Positions 1 to 8,165 of a stretch of 64,000 nt of DNA are shown piece by piece. Location: NCBI GenBank assembly GCA_018003015.1, contig JAGNEZ010000023.1, positions 1 through 64,000 of the forward strand, in the 5' to 3' direction. The notes beneath the pieces were generated by a model, which searched no databases, was not told where the DNA came from, and worked only from the letters and a program-made list of their open reading frames with translations. Positions within the stretch are counted from its first letter, which is position 1. The number at the start of each line of letters is the position of its first letter. Source of the stretch: Phycisphaerae bacterium (lineage in GTDB: Bacteria; Planctomycetota; Phycisphaerae; UBA1845; PWPN01). The translations under genes and the position numbers were made by a program.

Positions 1-118
1 GGGGCTGGGCAGGTGAAATGGAGCCACCTTGAGGGGTACGTGATTCGCGGTAAAGGCTTCCTTGGCCCATGGTGGACGGGAGGGGTAACACATGCAGACG
101 CAGCGGGGGCCCCAAGGC

Positions 119-581
119 GAGGTTTTTTGACCACACCCCCCGGCGGGTACCTCTGATGCAGGACTGGTCGCGTACCGCGAACTCGATGAAGCCCTGGGAC
201 GGACGGCGATGGCGGACGACTTGTTCCGCGATCCTCGCCGAGGCATGAACACCCAGCACGAGTCAGATGGGGCTTTTTGAGACGGAGATTCTGACGTCCC
301 GAAAGAACCTCAAGGCCCTGATGGACCTGCCGGGGATGTGGATTGACCGTGTTCGCGAGCGCCGCGCCCTGGACAAGTTGATCCTTGACCTGGATAGCTC
401 AGTGAGCGAAACCTACGGACGGCAGGAAGGCTCGGCATACAACGGGCACTTCGAGTGCACCTGCTACCATCCGATCTTCTGCTTCAACCACCTGGGCGAC
501 CTGGAGCGGGTGTTTTTGCGGAACGGCAACGTGGCCAGTGCCGACGAGTGGCGTGCGGTGCCCGCCCTGGTGCTTTCATGA
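119..581 (+). mobile_element. IS1380-family transposase remnant
   Basis: This is a decayed DDE transposase. Positions 149-257 read [17 protein letters not shown] and on to GMNTQH, a typical IS1380 N-terminal stretch. From about 255 a different frame reads [11 protein letters not shown], then WIDRVRERRALDKLILDLDSS and EGSAYNGHF, the middle of the same family including its DLDSS segment. The part that normally lies between these blocks (roughly the ARDP..GGRAVDG region) is missing, so there is an internal deletion at about 255-260. A frame break in the C-run near 135-142 and loss of the C-terminal third after about 560 make it non-functional. No terminal inverted repeats were found. The family is clear from motif order; the exact ends are not. 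Confidence 0.8.
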
Positions 582-1119
582 TGGCTGGACAAGCCCCTCA
601 GAATGGCTTCCGTTGCGATGTTCCCTGGGGATGCTCTGCGCCGACCCCAAGAAACGAGACCGAAAAGCCACCCTGGCACGCGTTGGAGGGGGCGTTTCAG
701 CCGTCGGGGCCAGAAAACACTCGAAAAGATGATTGGCGCAACGGGGGGGGGCGCTGGTACAATGGTGGAACACAACCCGGCGGTGTATCCAGGTGGAGGT
801 CAAGTGGGAAATGTCGGTCTACTGAAGAGGATCCCAGAAACGGCAGTGACTAGGTAAGATGGCTACGAGCGGCCCGATGGCGGACGTGATCCGGGCAATC
901 CAGGATCACCGAGCGCGAAAGCCGGGTTGGGACCGATGGCACGCGGGAATTGCCTCCTTTCTTTGTTGTGTATGTGAGCTTGGGGCGCCGACCGGCGCCT
1001 CCCGTTCCGCATTGACCCAGCCAGCACCTCCGGCGCGGACCGAGACAATGCTGTCACCTGTTGGCCGGGCCGACGAAGGCACTTCGCAATTCAATGCATC
1101 AGCAGAAAGGATGGGTTCA
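582..1119. other. Intergenic stretch upstream of secreted repeat protein
   Basis: I see no gene in these 538 bases. There is a nine-G homopolymer near 743-751 and a weak promoter-like pair on the plus strand (TTGGCG at 733-738, TACAAT at 758-763, 19-base spacer). An open frame in phase with the downstream gene begins at 859, but its translation up to 1110 has low-complexity, non-conserved character and no ribosome site. Confidence 0.4.
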
Positions 1120-3108
1120 ATGAGCAGCAACAGATTCCTCAATCCTGCGGTGATCGTGTGTTTCACCGCGTTGCTCGCAGCGGGCCCGGCCTTCGCTCAA
1201 ACGCCCGTGGGTACAGCCTTCACGTACCAGGGCCGGCTGACCAATGCAGCGACGGTGGCGAGCGGCCCGTATGACTTCGAGTTCCGCCTGTTTGACGACG
1301 TGGCCGCCGGCGTGCAGGCAGGACCAACCCTGACGGTGAATGACGTGACGGTGACCGGCGGCCTGTTCACGGTGACGCTCGACTTCGGCAGCGTCTATAA
1401 CGGGACCAGACGCTGGCTGGGCATCGCGGTTCGGCCGGGCGAGAGCGTCGAGCCTTACACGCCGCTGACGCCACGCCAGGAGCTGACCGGCACGCCCCAT
1501 GCGCTGTTCGCGCTGAACGCCCAGGCCGCCGATGGTCTCCGCCTGCCTTTCGGCGCGAGCGCTTCGGCGGGAATCCCGATCTTCTCAATCCACAACACGG
1601 GCACGGGCCTGGCGATCTCCGGCACCGCAGTTGGCACAGGCGTCTCGGGGTCATCAACAGCGGCCACCGGGATGACCGAGGGCGGACTGTTCCGCAGCAG
1701 CAGCACCTCAGGCCGAGGCGTCTTCGGGATTGCCAGCGCTGCCGCGGGCAACACCAGCGGCGTGTATGGCCAGAGTGACAGCGCCACCGGCCGCGGTGTA
1801 TTTGGAACAGCCACCGCCACCACGGGAGCGAAGAACTACGGCGGCTGGTTCCAGAGCGACGGCACCGGCGGCGTGGGCGCATTCGGTTGGGCATCCTCGG
1901 GGTCGGGCACGACCTACGGCCTCTACGGCCTGAGCGACAGCACGCAAGGAGGTGGGGTTCAGGGGGTGGCGAAACCTGACTCCGGCGAGACCTCCGGCGT
2001 GTTCGGCCAGAGTAACAGCACGTCAGGCCGCGGCGTCTACGGAATCGCGGCTGCGTCCACGGGGCAGAGCTATGGCGGATATTTTCAAAGCAAGAGCAGC
2101 GAGGGAACGGGCGTCTATGCGTCTGCGGAGACGGGCCGGCCGGCGGTGGTGGCCGATCACATGCTTCACGTCGGCTCGGACACCCGCGAGGGCTGGCTGC
2201 GCGTGTACGGCACGGCCTCGAAAGAGTCCCTCGTGAACATTTTCGCGGATCGCGATGGCGGAAATGTGGTTGTCCTCGAGAGTGAGGGTCGCCCCGCGGC
2301 GGTGTTGGAGGCGAGTCAGGACCTTTCGGGCGGCCACCTCCGCGTGGATCGCGGGAGCGGCAATCCCGGCTTCGAGGTGCGGGGCAACGCGGGCAGTGAA
2401 GAACCCATGGTGCGCATCACCGGCAGTTCGCGTTCGGCCATCTTCAATATGCGGACGACCATTCCAGACGATGACACCGTCATCCTGCCGGAGGGTGCTG
2501 TGTGCGCATCGGAGATCGGCGACGAGCCCGGGATTGCCGTCGGCTACGACGCCAGCCACTCATTGACCGAGTCGCTCACCACGCTGCTCTCCGTAGACAT
2601 CACGGCGCCGGCCGTGGGCTATGTCTTTGCGATCGCGACGGCCAACGCCCGTGTGGAACACGGCATAACCGGGGCCAGCTCGGCTGAATTCGGCTTGAAT
2701 GACGGGATTTCACCCTCGTACTCGGCCGCCGCGTTCGTGCACGCGGGTCTGCCCGCTGGCCCCTTCCTCATCCCGGTCACGGTTCAGCGTGTCTTTCCAG
2801 TGAACGCCGGCCTCACCACCATTTCGGTCATCGGGCGGGAGATCCTTGATGGGTGGACCGCTAAGAACATCAGGCTTACCTTGATCTACTTCCCCACTGC
2901 CTACGGCGCCGCGACCGCGAGCGCGTCGGCAAGCATGCCAAAGACCACCGCTGGTCAAGTCGTATCGGCTTCCGGCCAACCCGCACCAACGGCCAAGGCG
3001 CCTGCTTCTGACCGCGCCCCCATGGAAAGCGAATTGAAGGAAGTGAAGGCCAGGCTGGCCAGGCTGGAAGCTATGCTGGAGCAGGAACGCAAAGGAGCCG
3101 GCCGATGA
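1120..3108 (+). CDS. Secreted repeat protein with C-terminal coiled coil
   Basis: This predicted 662-residue exported protein starts at ATG 1120, where AAAGG lies nine bases upstream. The N-terminus (MSSNRF...LLAAGPAFAQ) is a good Sec signal peptide cleaved after AFA. It is followed by a conserved block (TAFTYQGRL, RWLGIAVRPG, TGTPHALFA) common in large secreted planctomycete proteins. Residues of about 150-350 carry degenerate glycine-rich repeats of the form GVFGIA...GVYGQS, probably a beta-rich fold. The last 25 residues (MESELKEVKARLARLEAML) form a short coiled coil, suggesting oligomerisation. No catalytic motif is recognised and the function is unknown. It lies between a transposase remnant and an integrase remnant, so it may be cargo of an old island. 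Confidence 0.75.
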   Translation: MSSNRFLNPAVIVCFTALLAAGPAFAQTPVGTAFTYQGRLTNAATVASGPYDFEFRLFDDVAAGVQAGPTLTVNDVTVTGGLFTVTLDFGSVYNGTRRWLGIAVRPGESVEPYTPLTPRQELTGTPHALFALNAQAADGLRLPFGASASAGIPIFSIHNTGTGLAISGTAVGTGVSGSSTAATGMTEGGLFRSSSTSGRGVFGIASAAAGNTSGVYGQSDSATGRGVFGTATATTGAKNYGGWFQSDGTGGVGAFGWASSGSGTTYGLYGLSDSTQGGGVQGVAKPDSGETSGVFGQSNSTSGRGVYGIAAASTGQSYGGYFQSKSSEGTGVYASAETGRPAVVADHMLHVGSDTREGWLRVYGTASKESLVNIFADRDGGNVVVLESEGRPAAVLEASQDLSGGHLRVDRGSGNPGFEVRGNAGSEEPMVRITGSSRSAIFNMRTTIPDDDTVILPEGAVCASEIGDEPGIAVGYDASHSLTESLTTLLSVDITAPAVGYVFAIATANARVEHGITGASSAEFGLNDGISPSYSAAAFVHAGLPAGPFLIPVTVQRVFPVNAGLTTISVIGREILDGWTAKNIRLTLIYFPTAYGAATASASASMPKTTAGQVVSASGQPAPTAKAPASDRAPMESELKEVKARLARLEAMLEQERKGAGR

Positions 3109-3155
3109 GAATTGGGTGCCAAGGCGAGCGGATCGCGGCCTTGCTCCAGGTGCGA

Positions 3156-3217
3156 CCGGCGCGGCCCTCGAGTTGGTGTGCCGGGAGCCTTGGCGAAGGG
3201 TCAAAGTGCTCGATCTG
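3156..3217 (+). repeat. 62-bp inverted repeat, copy A
   Basis: This 62-base segment is identical, in reverse complement, to 4246-4307 inside bioF. The match ends abruptly at both sides (A versus G before it, C versus G after it). Both copies are read in the same protein frame. The copy belongs in bioF by sequence context and appears to have been transferred here. Confidence 0.9.
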
Positions 3218-3558
3218 CCGGACGGTGCCGAGTACCTCGTCAGTAAGCGGTACCGAACGGGCTCTCAAAACCTGCGAACGCAGTTCAAGCGCATACTCGA
3301 CCGGGCCGGGGTCGATCCGTGGGAGAAGCTGTTTCACAACATGAGGGCGACCCGACAGACCGAGCTGGCAGCAATCTTCCCGCTACACGTGGTCTGCACC
3401 TGGCTGGGCAACCGGGCGGCGATCGCGGGGGAGCACTACTTGACCGTCCGGGACTCCGACTTCGCCAAAGCCGTCGGAGAAGCGACGCAAAATCCGACGC
3501 AGCAGCCACACGCTGGGTGTCACAATGACTCGCAGGACTCGCTCCCGGAAATGAAAAA

Positions 3559-3580
3559 CCCCGCGAATTGCGGGGCTTTT
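3559..3580 (+). terminator. Rho-independent terminator after integrase remnant
   Basis: The stem CCCCGC / GCGGGG closes a GAATT loop (3559-3575). It is followed by CTTTT on the plus strand and preceded by AAAAA, so it could work in both directions. It would stop transcripts coming from the repeat protein or the integrase before the oppositely oriented tRNA gene. Confidence 0.7.
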
Positions 3581-3623
3581 CGTAAACCTGCGTGGTCTTG
3601 CGACTACCCTAACAAAAACCTTA

Positions 3624-3696
3624 TACCCCCAACGGGACTCGAACCCGTGTCTTCAGGATGAGAACCTGATATCCTAGGCCGCTAGACGATGGGGGC
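3624..3696 (-). tRNA. tRNA-Glu (anticodon CTC)
   Basis: The minus strand folds as a full 73-nt cloverleaf. The acceptor arm GCCCCCA pairs with TGGGGGT (one G-U at the end), the anticodon stem TCAGG/CCTGA encloses TTCTCAT with anticodon CTC, and the T-arm carries GTTCGAGTC. CCA is not encoded. The 3' end faces the integrase remnant, consistent with use as an integration site. Confidence 0.93.
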
Positions 3697-3975
3697 CTCG
3701 TACCGTGCCGGTCTGGTTCGGCCTCCAACACGATCGCGCCAGATTACCGGCATCGATGGTTGTCGTCAAGCCCGGCTGGAGCCGGAGGAAGGTTCGGCCG
3801 CATCGACACGGCGCGGGCTCGCCAGCAGCACCAAGCCGCCAGACGTTTCGGACTCCAAGCTTCGGCCTACACCCTGCGGCGGCTCCGCCTCGCTTCGGTG
3901 TTCGGCTTGGCCGGTCAGTGCTTGGCCCCGGCCGTGCTCCCTCAGCCCTGGCGTTGTTGGCCCGCATTGGCCCAA

Positions 3976-5148
3976 TCAACACGCGTCCCGATGACGCTCG
4001 AGGGCCTCCACGAGCACGGCGACGTCCTCGGGTTCATGCTCCGCCGACAGGCTGATCCGCAGCCGGGCCCTCCCCGTCGGAACAGTGGGTGGGCGAATCG
4101 CGGGAACGAGGATGCCCTCGCTCTCCAAGGCTGCCGACAATCGAAGCGCCCGTTCGGACGAACCGACGATCACCGGCACGATCTGGGTGCACGAGGGACC
4201 GGTATCCCAGCCCCGAGATGCCAGCGCACTCCGCACCCGTTCCGCCAGATCGAGCACTTTGACCCTTCGCCAAGGCTCCCGGCACACCAACTCGAGGGCC
4301 GCGCCGGCCGCCGCACATGCCGCCGGTGGCAACGCCGTCGTGTAGATGAAAGCACCGGACGTATTGACCAGCCAATCGATCATGAGCCGCGAGCCGGCCA
4401 CGAATCCACCGAACCCGCCCAACGCCTTGCTCAGCGTGCCGACGGTCACGTCCACTTGGGCCGCGACATTCATCAGTTCGGCCGCGCCCCTTCCCCCCTG
4501 GCCGAGCACGCCGGTCGCGTGGGCTTCGTCAATACAGAGGATCGCCTCGTATCGCCGCTTCAATTCGACCAGTCGAGGCAGATCCGCCAAGTCGCCATCC
4601 ATGCTGAACACGGAGTCGGTTACGATAACCCGCCGGCGGAACGCTCCACCTCGCTCCAGCAGTCTCTGAAGCTTGGCGTAATCACGGTGAGGACAGATCC
4701 TGACGACCGCCCCGCTGCCGCGTGCCGCGTCGATGATGCTGGCATGATCGAGCTTGTCGAGGAGTATCACATCGCCCGGTCCGGCCAGTCCCCGAATCGC
4801 CGCGAGATTCGCCTGGTAGCCAGTCGAACAAACCAGGGAGGCTTCCGCCGATTCGAAGGCTGCCAGGCGGTCTGCCAGTTCGGCATGGGCGGCGGTGTGT
4901 CCGGTGATCAACGCCGACGCGCCGCTCCCCCACCCCCATCGCTCGATCGCCGCCTTGGCCGCCAAGGCGACAGCGGGATGGGCGGCCAAGCCCAGATAAT
5001 TGTTACTTGAGAAGCAGACCAGCCGCCGGCCGTCAGCGGTCAGATGGCGACCCTGGGCAGATTCGACGGTTCGCAGCGACCGATGCAAACCGCGCGCGGC
5101 CAGATCCGCAAGCTGCTCCGCCCAAGGGCTGTCTTCCCTGACGGTCAT
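3976..5148 (-). CDS. bioF: 8-amino-7-oxononanoate synthase (BioF)
   Basis: This 390-residue PLP enzyme of the alpha-oxoamine synthase family would condense pimeloyl-ACP/CoA with alanine in biotin synthesis. Visible hallmarks are NNYLGLAAHP near residue 49, the GSGASALITG loop, LDHASIID, IDEAHATGVLG around 207-216, and the PLP-lysine segment GTLSKALGGFGG with Lys241. Length is typical. KBL (glycine C-acetyltransferase) is a close relative and cannot be fully excluded, but bioA at 59251-60684 supports the biotin assignment. Residues 282-301 are encoded by the 62-bp repeat also found at 3156-3217. The start overlaps the end of the upstream small membrane protein gene by four bases (ATGA), indicating translational coupling. 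Confidence 0.88.
   Translation of the reverse strand: MTVREDSPWAEQLADLAARGLHRSLRTVESAQGRHLTADGRRLVCFSSNNYLGLAAHPAVALAAKAAIERWGWGSGASALITGHTAAHAELADRLAAFESAEASLVCSTGYQANLAAIRGLAGPGDVILLDKLDHASIIDAARGSGAVVRICPHRDYAKLQRLLERGGAFRRRVIVTDSVFSMDGDLADLPRLVELKRRYEAILCIDEAHATGVLGQGGRGAAELMNVAAQVDVTVGTLSKALGGFGGFVAGSRLMIDWLVNTSGAFIYTTALPPAACAAAGAALELVCREPWRRVKVLDLAERVRSALASRGWDTGPSCTQIVPVIVGSSERALRLSAALESEGILVPAIRPPTVPTGRARLRISLSAEHEPEDVAVLVEALERHRDAC
4246..4307 (-). repeat. 62-bp inverted repeat, copy B (inside bioF)
   Basis: This is the native copy of the repeat at 3156-3217, encoding BioF residues from about GAALELVC to VKVLDL. The two copies are in opposite orientation and flank the integrase remnant, terminator, tRNA-Glu and the bioF 3' end. 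Confidence 0.9.
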
Positions 5149-5429
5149 GACGGCTTGGCCAAATCGGACGCTGACGAGGTCGACGCCGTTCGGCTGTTGG
5201 CTAGCCGCGTCGCCCCGGCGACCACATGCTCACGAGGAATAACCGGCCGCGCCCCAAGTTCGGCCAGGTTATCGGGCCGCCGGTCGCGGGCCCCGCACAG
5301 ACCCCGTCCGCAACACCCGCCCCCCCCCTGCTGCCCCTTCAACCAGCGACGCAGGGCCAGGGCAAGATAGCCTCCGGCGCCTCCAACCAGCAGAACCACG
5401 GCGATAGTCTCTCCAACGCTCGCAAGCAT
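5145..5429 (-). CDS. Small Cys-rich membrane protein, upstream of bioF
   Basis: This 94-residue protein has one N-terminal membrane segment (about residues 5-27, ETIAVVLLVGGAGGYLALAL) followed by RRWLKGQQGGGGCCGRGLCG, a glycine/cysteine cluster. The layout resembles the small FeoB-associated Cys-rich membrane proteins (one helix, then GxxCCGxxC), but no iron-uptake genes are nearby and the polar tail of about 45 residues is unlike them. The stop overlaps the bioF start by ATGA, so it is probably co-translated with bioF. The ribosome site is weak. Function is not known. Confidence 0.5.
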   Translation of the reverse strand: MLASVGETIAVVLLVGGAGGYLALALRRWLKGQQGGGGCCGRGLCGARDRRPDNLAELGARPVIPREHVVAGATRLANSRTASTSSASDLAKPS

Positions 5430-5623
5430 CTGGACATTGTTGTCCAGTTCGCCTTTCCAGGCAAGTCGCTCGGTGCTCTGAAATGAGTGGTCTCAGGGCT
5501 CCTGCAGGCCTCCGCGGCGGCAAGACAACGTCCGGTATCCGGTTTCAGGTCCACCGGGAGCGGTTATAAGCCGATCATTGGACTGACCGGAGGGTGATGC
5601 CTGTTCCTTGCGAGAGGCCTTGC

Positions 5624-6544
5624 ATGACGCTCATCGTACGATCGCCGGCGGTCGCTGCCATCCTGATGGTGTTTCCCCCTTCGCTGCTCGCCCAGGATTC
5701 GGGCCAAGTCAGCATCCAGATTCTGAGCAGTGGCCAGAGCAGCATGACCGTGGCTCCAGGCCCGGTGGACCTTCAGCTCGATCTCAAGATGAGCACCACT
5801 GTCGGACTTGTTGCCGCGGAGTTCGCCCTCGATTGTTCCTCGCCCGCCCTTTTCGTCTATGCCGAGCCCACGGTCTCCAACGGCTCTCCGTTTACCGAGA
5901 CCGACCTCAACTTCGTCCCTATTAAGCCACCCGCCAACGATGGGACACCGCTCTCCGACCACCCGAGAATCACTTTCTTTCGACTGGAGGCGGGCAGCTA
6001 CGAACCGGCGCTCTTTCCCTCGGTAGTGCTAACTTACCACGTGCGCTCGATCGGGACTCTGCCATCTGGAGCCTCCTACACATTCTCCCTGACCGAGGAT
6101 GATGAACTGCCGCTCTGGATCAGCGATTCAGGCCCAACCGAGCTTCTCAGCGGGAAGATCGCGGTCGGAACGGAGGGCATATTCACCCTTCAAGTCTCCG
6201 CTGGCGACAACGGCGGAACGCCCTCCGGCGAAAGTGAAACAACGCCGGGTGATGGGAGCGATACCCCAGACGACGGTGGAACCACTCCCGGCGACGGTGA
6301 GACCACCCCGGACGATGGAGGAACGACGCCTGACGACGGCTCGATCACCCCGGGCGACGGCGACGCCACGCCGCACGACGAAGGGACCACCCCGGGTGAC
6401 GCGCCCAATCAGCCGTCGGAGGGAAGCCCCGCCACGACGCCGACCGGGACCACGGCATTCTGTGGCGCCGGCGTCGGTCCGGCCTCCCTGTCCGCCGTCC
6501 TGCTCGGCCTGTGGCTGATCTCCCCCCGACCCCGGCGGCGATAG
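5624..6544 (+). CDS. Secreted protein with heptad-repeat stalk and C-terminal anchor
   Basis: This 306-residue protein starts at ATG 5624, with AGAGG about nine bases upstream; an in-frame GTG/ATG at 5594/5597 is possible but poorly spaced. A Sec signal peptide (MTLIVRSPAV...SLLAQ) precedes a domain of about 170 residues with alternating beta-type patterns (VDLQLDLKMSTTVGLVAAEF, VVLTYHVRSIG) reminiscent of cohesin-like folds. Eight acidic heptads of the TTPGDGE/TTPDDGG type follow, then TAFCGAGVGPASLSAVLLGLW and a terminal RPRRR. The Cys-Gly, helix, Arg-cluster ending resembles tripartite surface-sorting tails such as MYXO-CTERM. It is probably a surface-anchored protein; its ligand is unknown. 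Confidence 0.65.
   Translation: MTLIVRSPAVAAILMVFPPSLLAQDSGQVSIQILSSGQSSMTVAPGPVDLQLDLKMSTTVGLVAAEFALDCSSPALFVYAEPTVSNGSPFTETDLNFVPIKPPANDGTPLSDHPRITFFRLEAGSYEPALFPSVVLTYHVRSIGTLPSGASYTFSLTEDDELPLWISDSGPTELLSGKIAVGTEGIFTLQVSAGDNGGTPSGESETTPGDGSDTPDDGGTTPGDGETTPDDGGTTPDDGSITPGDGDATPHDEGTTPGDAPNQPSEGSPATTPTGTTAFCGAGVGPASLSAVLLGLWLISPRPRRR
6236..6403 (+). repeat. Eight 21-bp tandem repeats encoding TTP[GD]DG heptads
   Basis: Within the secreted protein gene, eight consecutive 21-base units encode ETTPGDG, SDTPDDG, GTTPGDG, ETTPDDG, GTTPDDG, SITPGDG, DATPHDE and GTTPGDA. The units have diverged at the DNA level, so copy number is probably stable now, but the region is a candidate for length variation. 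Confidence 0.85.
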
Positions 6545-6622
6545 GGACGAGTGGCTCGGGAGCTGCATTCACGCCTCGACAAGCGGTCGCTTCGGCTGCA
6601 TAGTATAGGCAGGAGAACCGCA

Positions 6623-7039
6623 ATGCCCGATCTCGTCAGACTGAGTCTCTCCATCGAGAAGCCGCTCTACGAGCGATTGGAGAAGATGGTCAGGCGCTCA
6701 GGGTACACCAACCGCTCCGAGTTCGTGCGCGACATGATTCGCCAGCAGCTCGTGGAACGCGAGTGGGATGCCAATGCCGAGGTCGTCGGCACCGTGACGC
6801 TGGTCTACGACCACCACCGCCACAACCTGACCGAGAAGCTTACCGACCTCCAGCACGAGCATCACACCGCGGTTCTGGCGACGACTCACGTGCATCTCTC
6901 GCACGACTTGTGCGCCGAGATGATCCTGATGCGCTCCAAGGCCAGGCACATTCAGGAACTAGCCGACTCGCTGCGCCAGCAGAAGGGTGTACTGCACGCG
7001 GGCCTGACCATGACCAGTACGGGGCATTCACTCGCATGA
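6623..7039 (+). CDS. nikR: Nickel-responsive regulator NikR
   Basis: This 138-residue protein starts at ATG 6623, with CAGGAG upstream. The N-terminal ribbon-helix-helix (VRLSLSIEKPLYERLEKMV, then TNRSEFVRDMIRQQL) is followed by an ACT-like metal domain. The nickel ligands of E. coli NikR (H76, H87, H89, C95) correspond here to H78, H89, H91 and C97 in LQHEH and THVHLSHDLC. It should be a tetrameric DNA-binding repressor that responds to nickel or a related metal. No nickel transporter gene is visible in this window. Its stop overlaps the start of the next gene (ATGA), implying that the transporter downstream is co-expressed. Confidence 0.92.
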   Translation: MPDLVRLSLSIEKPLYERLEKMVRRSGYTNRSEFVRDMIRQQLVEREWDANAEVVGTVTLVYDHHRHNLTEKLTDLQHEHHTAVLATTHVHLSHDLCAEMILMRSKARHIQELADSLRQQKGVLHAGLTMTSTGHSLA

Positions 7040-8148
7040 AGAAAAACGCGGGGATGAAAGAGACCGACGAGGCCCGAGCCGACCGGCCGGTCCAGACTTT
7101 CTGTCTGCTGGTGTTGACCCTGATCGCGTCGGGCTTCGCCCTCTACGCGCTCAAGCCGGTGCTGGTGCCTTTCGTGCTGGCCGTCTTCTTCACCTACTGC
7201 CTCACTCCAGTGATCGACTTTCAGACCCGCTTGCTGCGGTTTCCGCCTACCGTAGCCCTGGCGGTCACGGGCTTGCTCGGCATGGCCGCTCTGGTGGCCA
7301 TCGCGTTCCTTGTCGCGGCGGCGGTCGGGGCCATGTCTGACAGCCTTCCAGTCTACCAGGCGCAGTTCAACCGGCTCACGGAGGATCTCGCTCAGCTCGT
7401 CCCGCTGGATCGACTCGGGATCAGGGTGGACCCGCAGACCGGTCCGATCATTCGGGTGCCGGAGAACGCCAGCGTCAGGTTCGTCTCGGCCGTGCTGGCC
7501 GAGACCACCGCCCTGATCTCGAACGGGGCCATCGTCCTGATCTTCATGATGTTCATTCTGCTGGGCCGCACCGGAACCAGTAAAAACCAGGATGGACTTC
7601 TCGCCGAGATCGAAAACCGAGTGAAGCGATACATCAGTCGGACCGTGCTCATGTCCGTTCTAACCGGGGTGCTGATCGCCGCAGTGCTCGCCATCCTGCG
7701 TGTACCGTTCGCCAGCGTCTTCGGTTTTCTCGCCTTCCTGCTCAACTTCATCCCCAACATCGGCTCGGTCGTCGCCACGATTCTGCCCCTTCCCGTGGTC
7801 CTGCTGAGTCCGGAACTGTCGCCGACCGCCAAAGTGCTGGCCCTGGCCATCCCGGCCGCGATTCAGGTCCTGCTCGGCAGCATCATCCAGCCCAAGCTGC
7901 AGGGAAGCGCCCTGAATCTGCATCCTGTCGCAGTCCTCATGTCCCTGATCTTCTTCGGCATGATCTGGGGCATAGTCGGTGCGTTCCTGGCCACGCCCAT
8001 CGCGGCGGTAATCCGGATCATCTTCGAGCGAATTCCCGCCACGCAACCCCTGGCCGAGCTACTGGCCGGCCGCTTGGACGCGGTGTCCGTCGGCGGCAAT
8101 ACTGGCAAACCCCCGGCTGGCGGCGCCCGCGCCGAATCCGGGCGATAG
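7036..8148 (+). CDS. AI-2E family transporter (TqsA/PerM-like)
   Basis: This 370-residue integral membrane protein starts at ATG 7036, overlapping the nikR stop. Paired N-terminal helices (FCLLVLTLIASGFALYAL, LVPFVLAVFFTYCLTPVIDF), a large soluble loop at about residues 95-170, and C-terminal helices with FLLNFIPNIGSVVATILP and HPVAVLMSLIFFGMIWGIVGAFLATPI are typical of the family. Members include AI-2 exporters and Na+/H+ antiporter-like proteins, so the substrate cannot be named. Coupling to a nickel regulator is unusual and could mean that a metal or ion response controls it. Confidence 0.88.
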   Translation: MKKNAGMKETDEARADRPVQTFCLLVLTLIASGFALYALKPVLVPFVLAVFFTYCLTPVIDFQTRLLRFPPTVALAVTGLLGMAALVAIAFLVAAAVGAMSDSLPVYQAQFNRLTEDLAQLVPLDRLGIRVDPQTGPIIRVPENASVRFVSAVLAETTALISNGAIVLIFMMFILLGRTGTSKNQDGLLAEIENRVKRYISRTVLMSVLTGVLIAAVLAILRVPFASVFGFLAFLLNFIPNIGSVVATILPLPVVLLSPELSPTAKVLALAIPAAIQVLLGSIIQPKLQGSALNLHPVAVLMSLIFFGMIWGIVGAFLATPIAAVIRIIFERIPATQPLAELLAGRLDAVSVGGNTGKPPAGGARAESGR

Positions 8149-8165
8149 GAGGCGGTACGCAAACG

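Larger units (their letters stand above)
3116..3661 (+). pseudogene. Tyrosine recombinase C-terminal remnant, chimeric 5' end
   Basis: From about 3218 the frame reads PDGAEYLVSKRYR, NLRTQFKRILDRAG, LFHNMRATRQTEL, HVVCTWLGN and EHYLTV, the C-terminal half of the tyrosine integrases common in planctomycetes. It includes the HNMR box-II segment and a candidate Tyr nucleophile (EHYL). The N-terminal DNA-binding region and the first catalytic Arg are absent. Upstream of 3218 the same frame instead encodes ALELVCREPWRRVKVLDL, an exact copy of residues inside the BioF protein encoded at 3976-5148 on the other strand. The reading frame runs into the tRNA-Glu gene, as integrases using a tRNA 3' end as attachment site often do. 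It is a broken gene. Confidence 0.75.

Noticed and set aside
6236-6403. Possible CRISPR array from regular 21-bp units
   Set aside because: The units are in-frame coding repeats without unique spacers.
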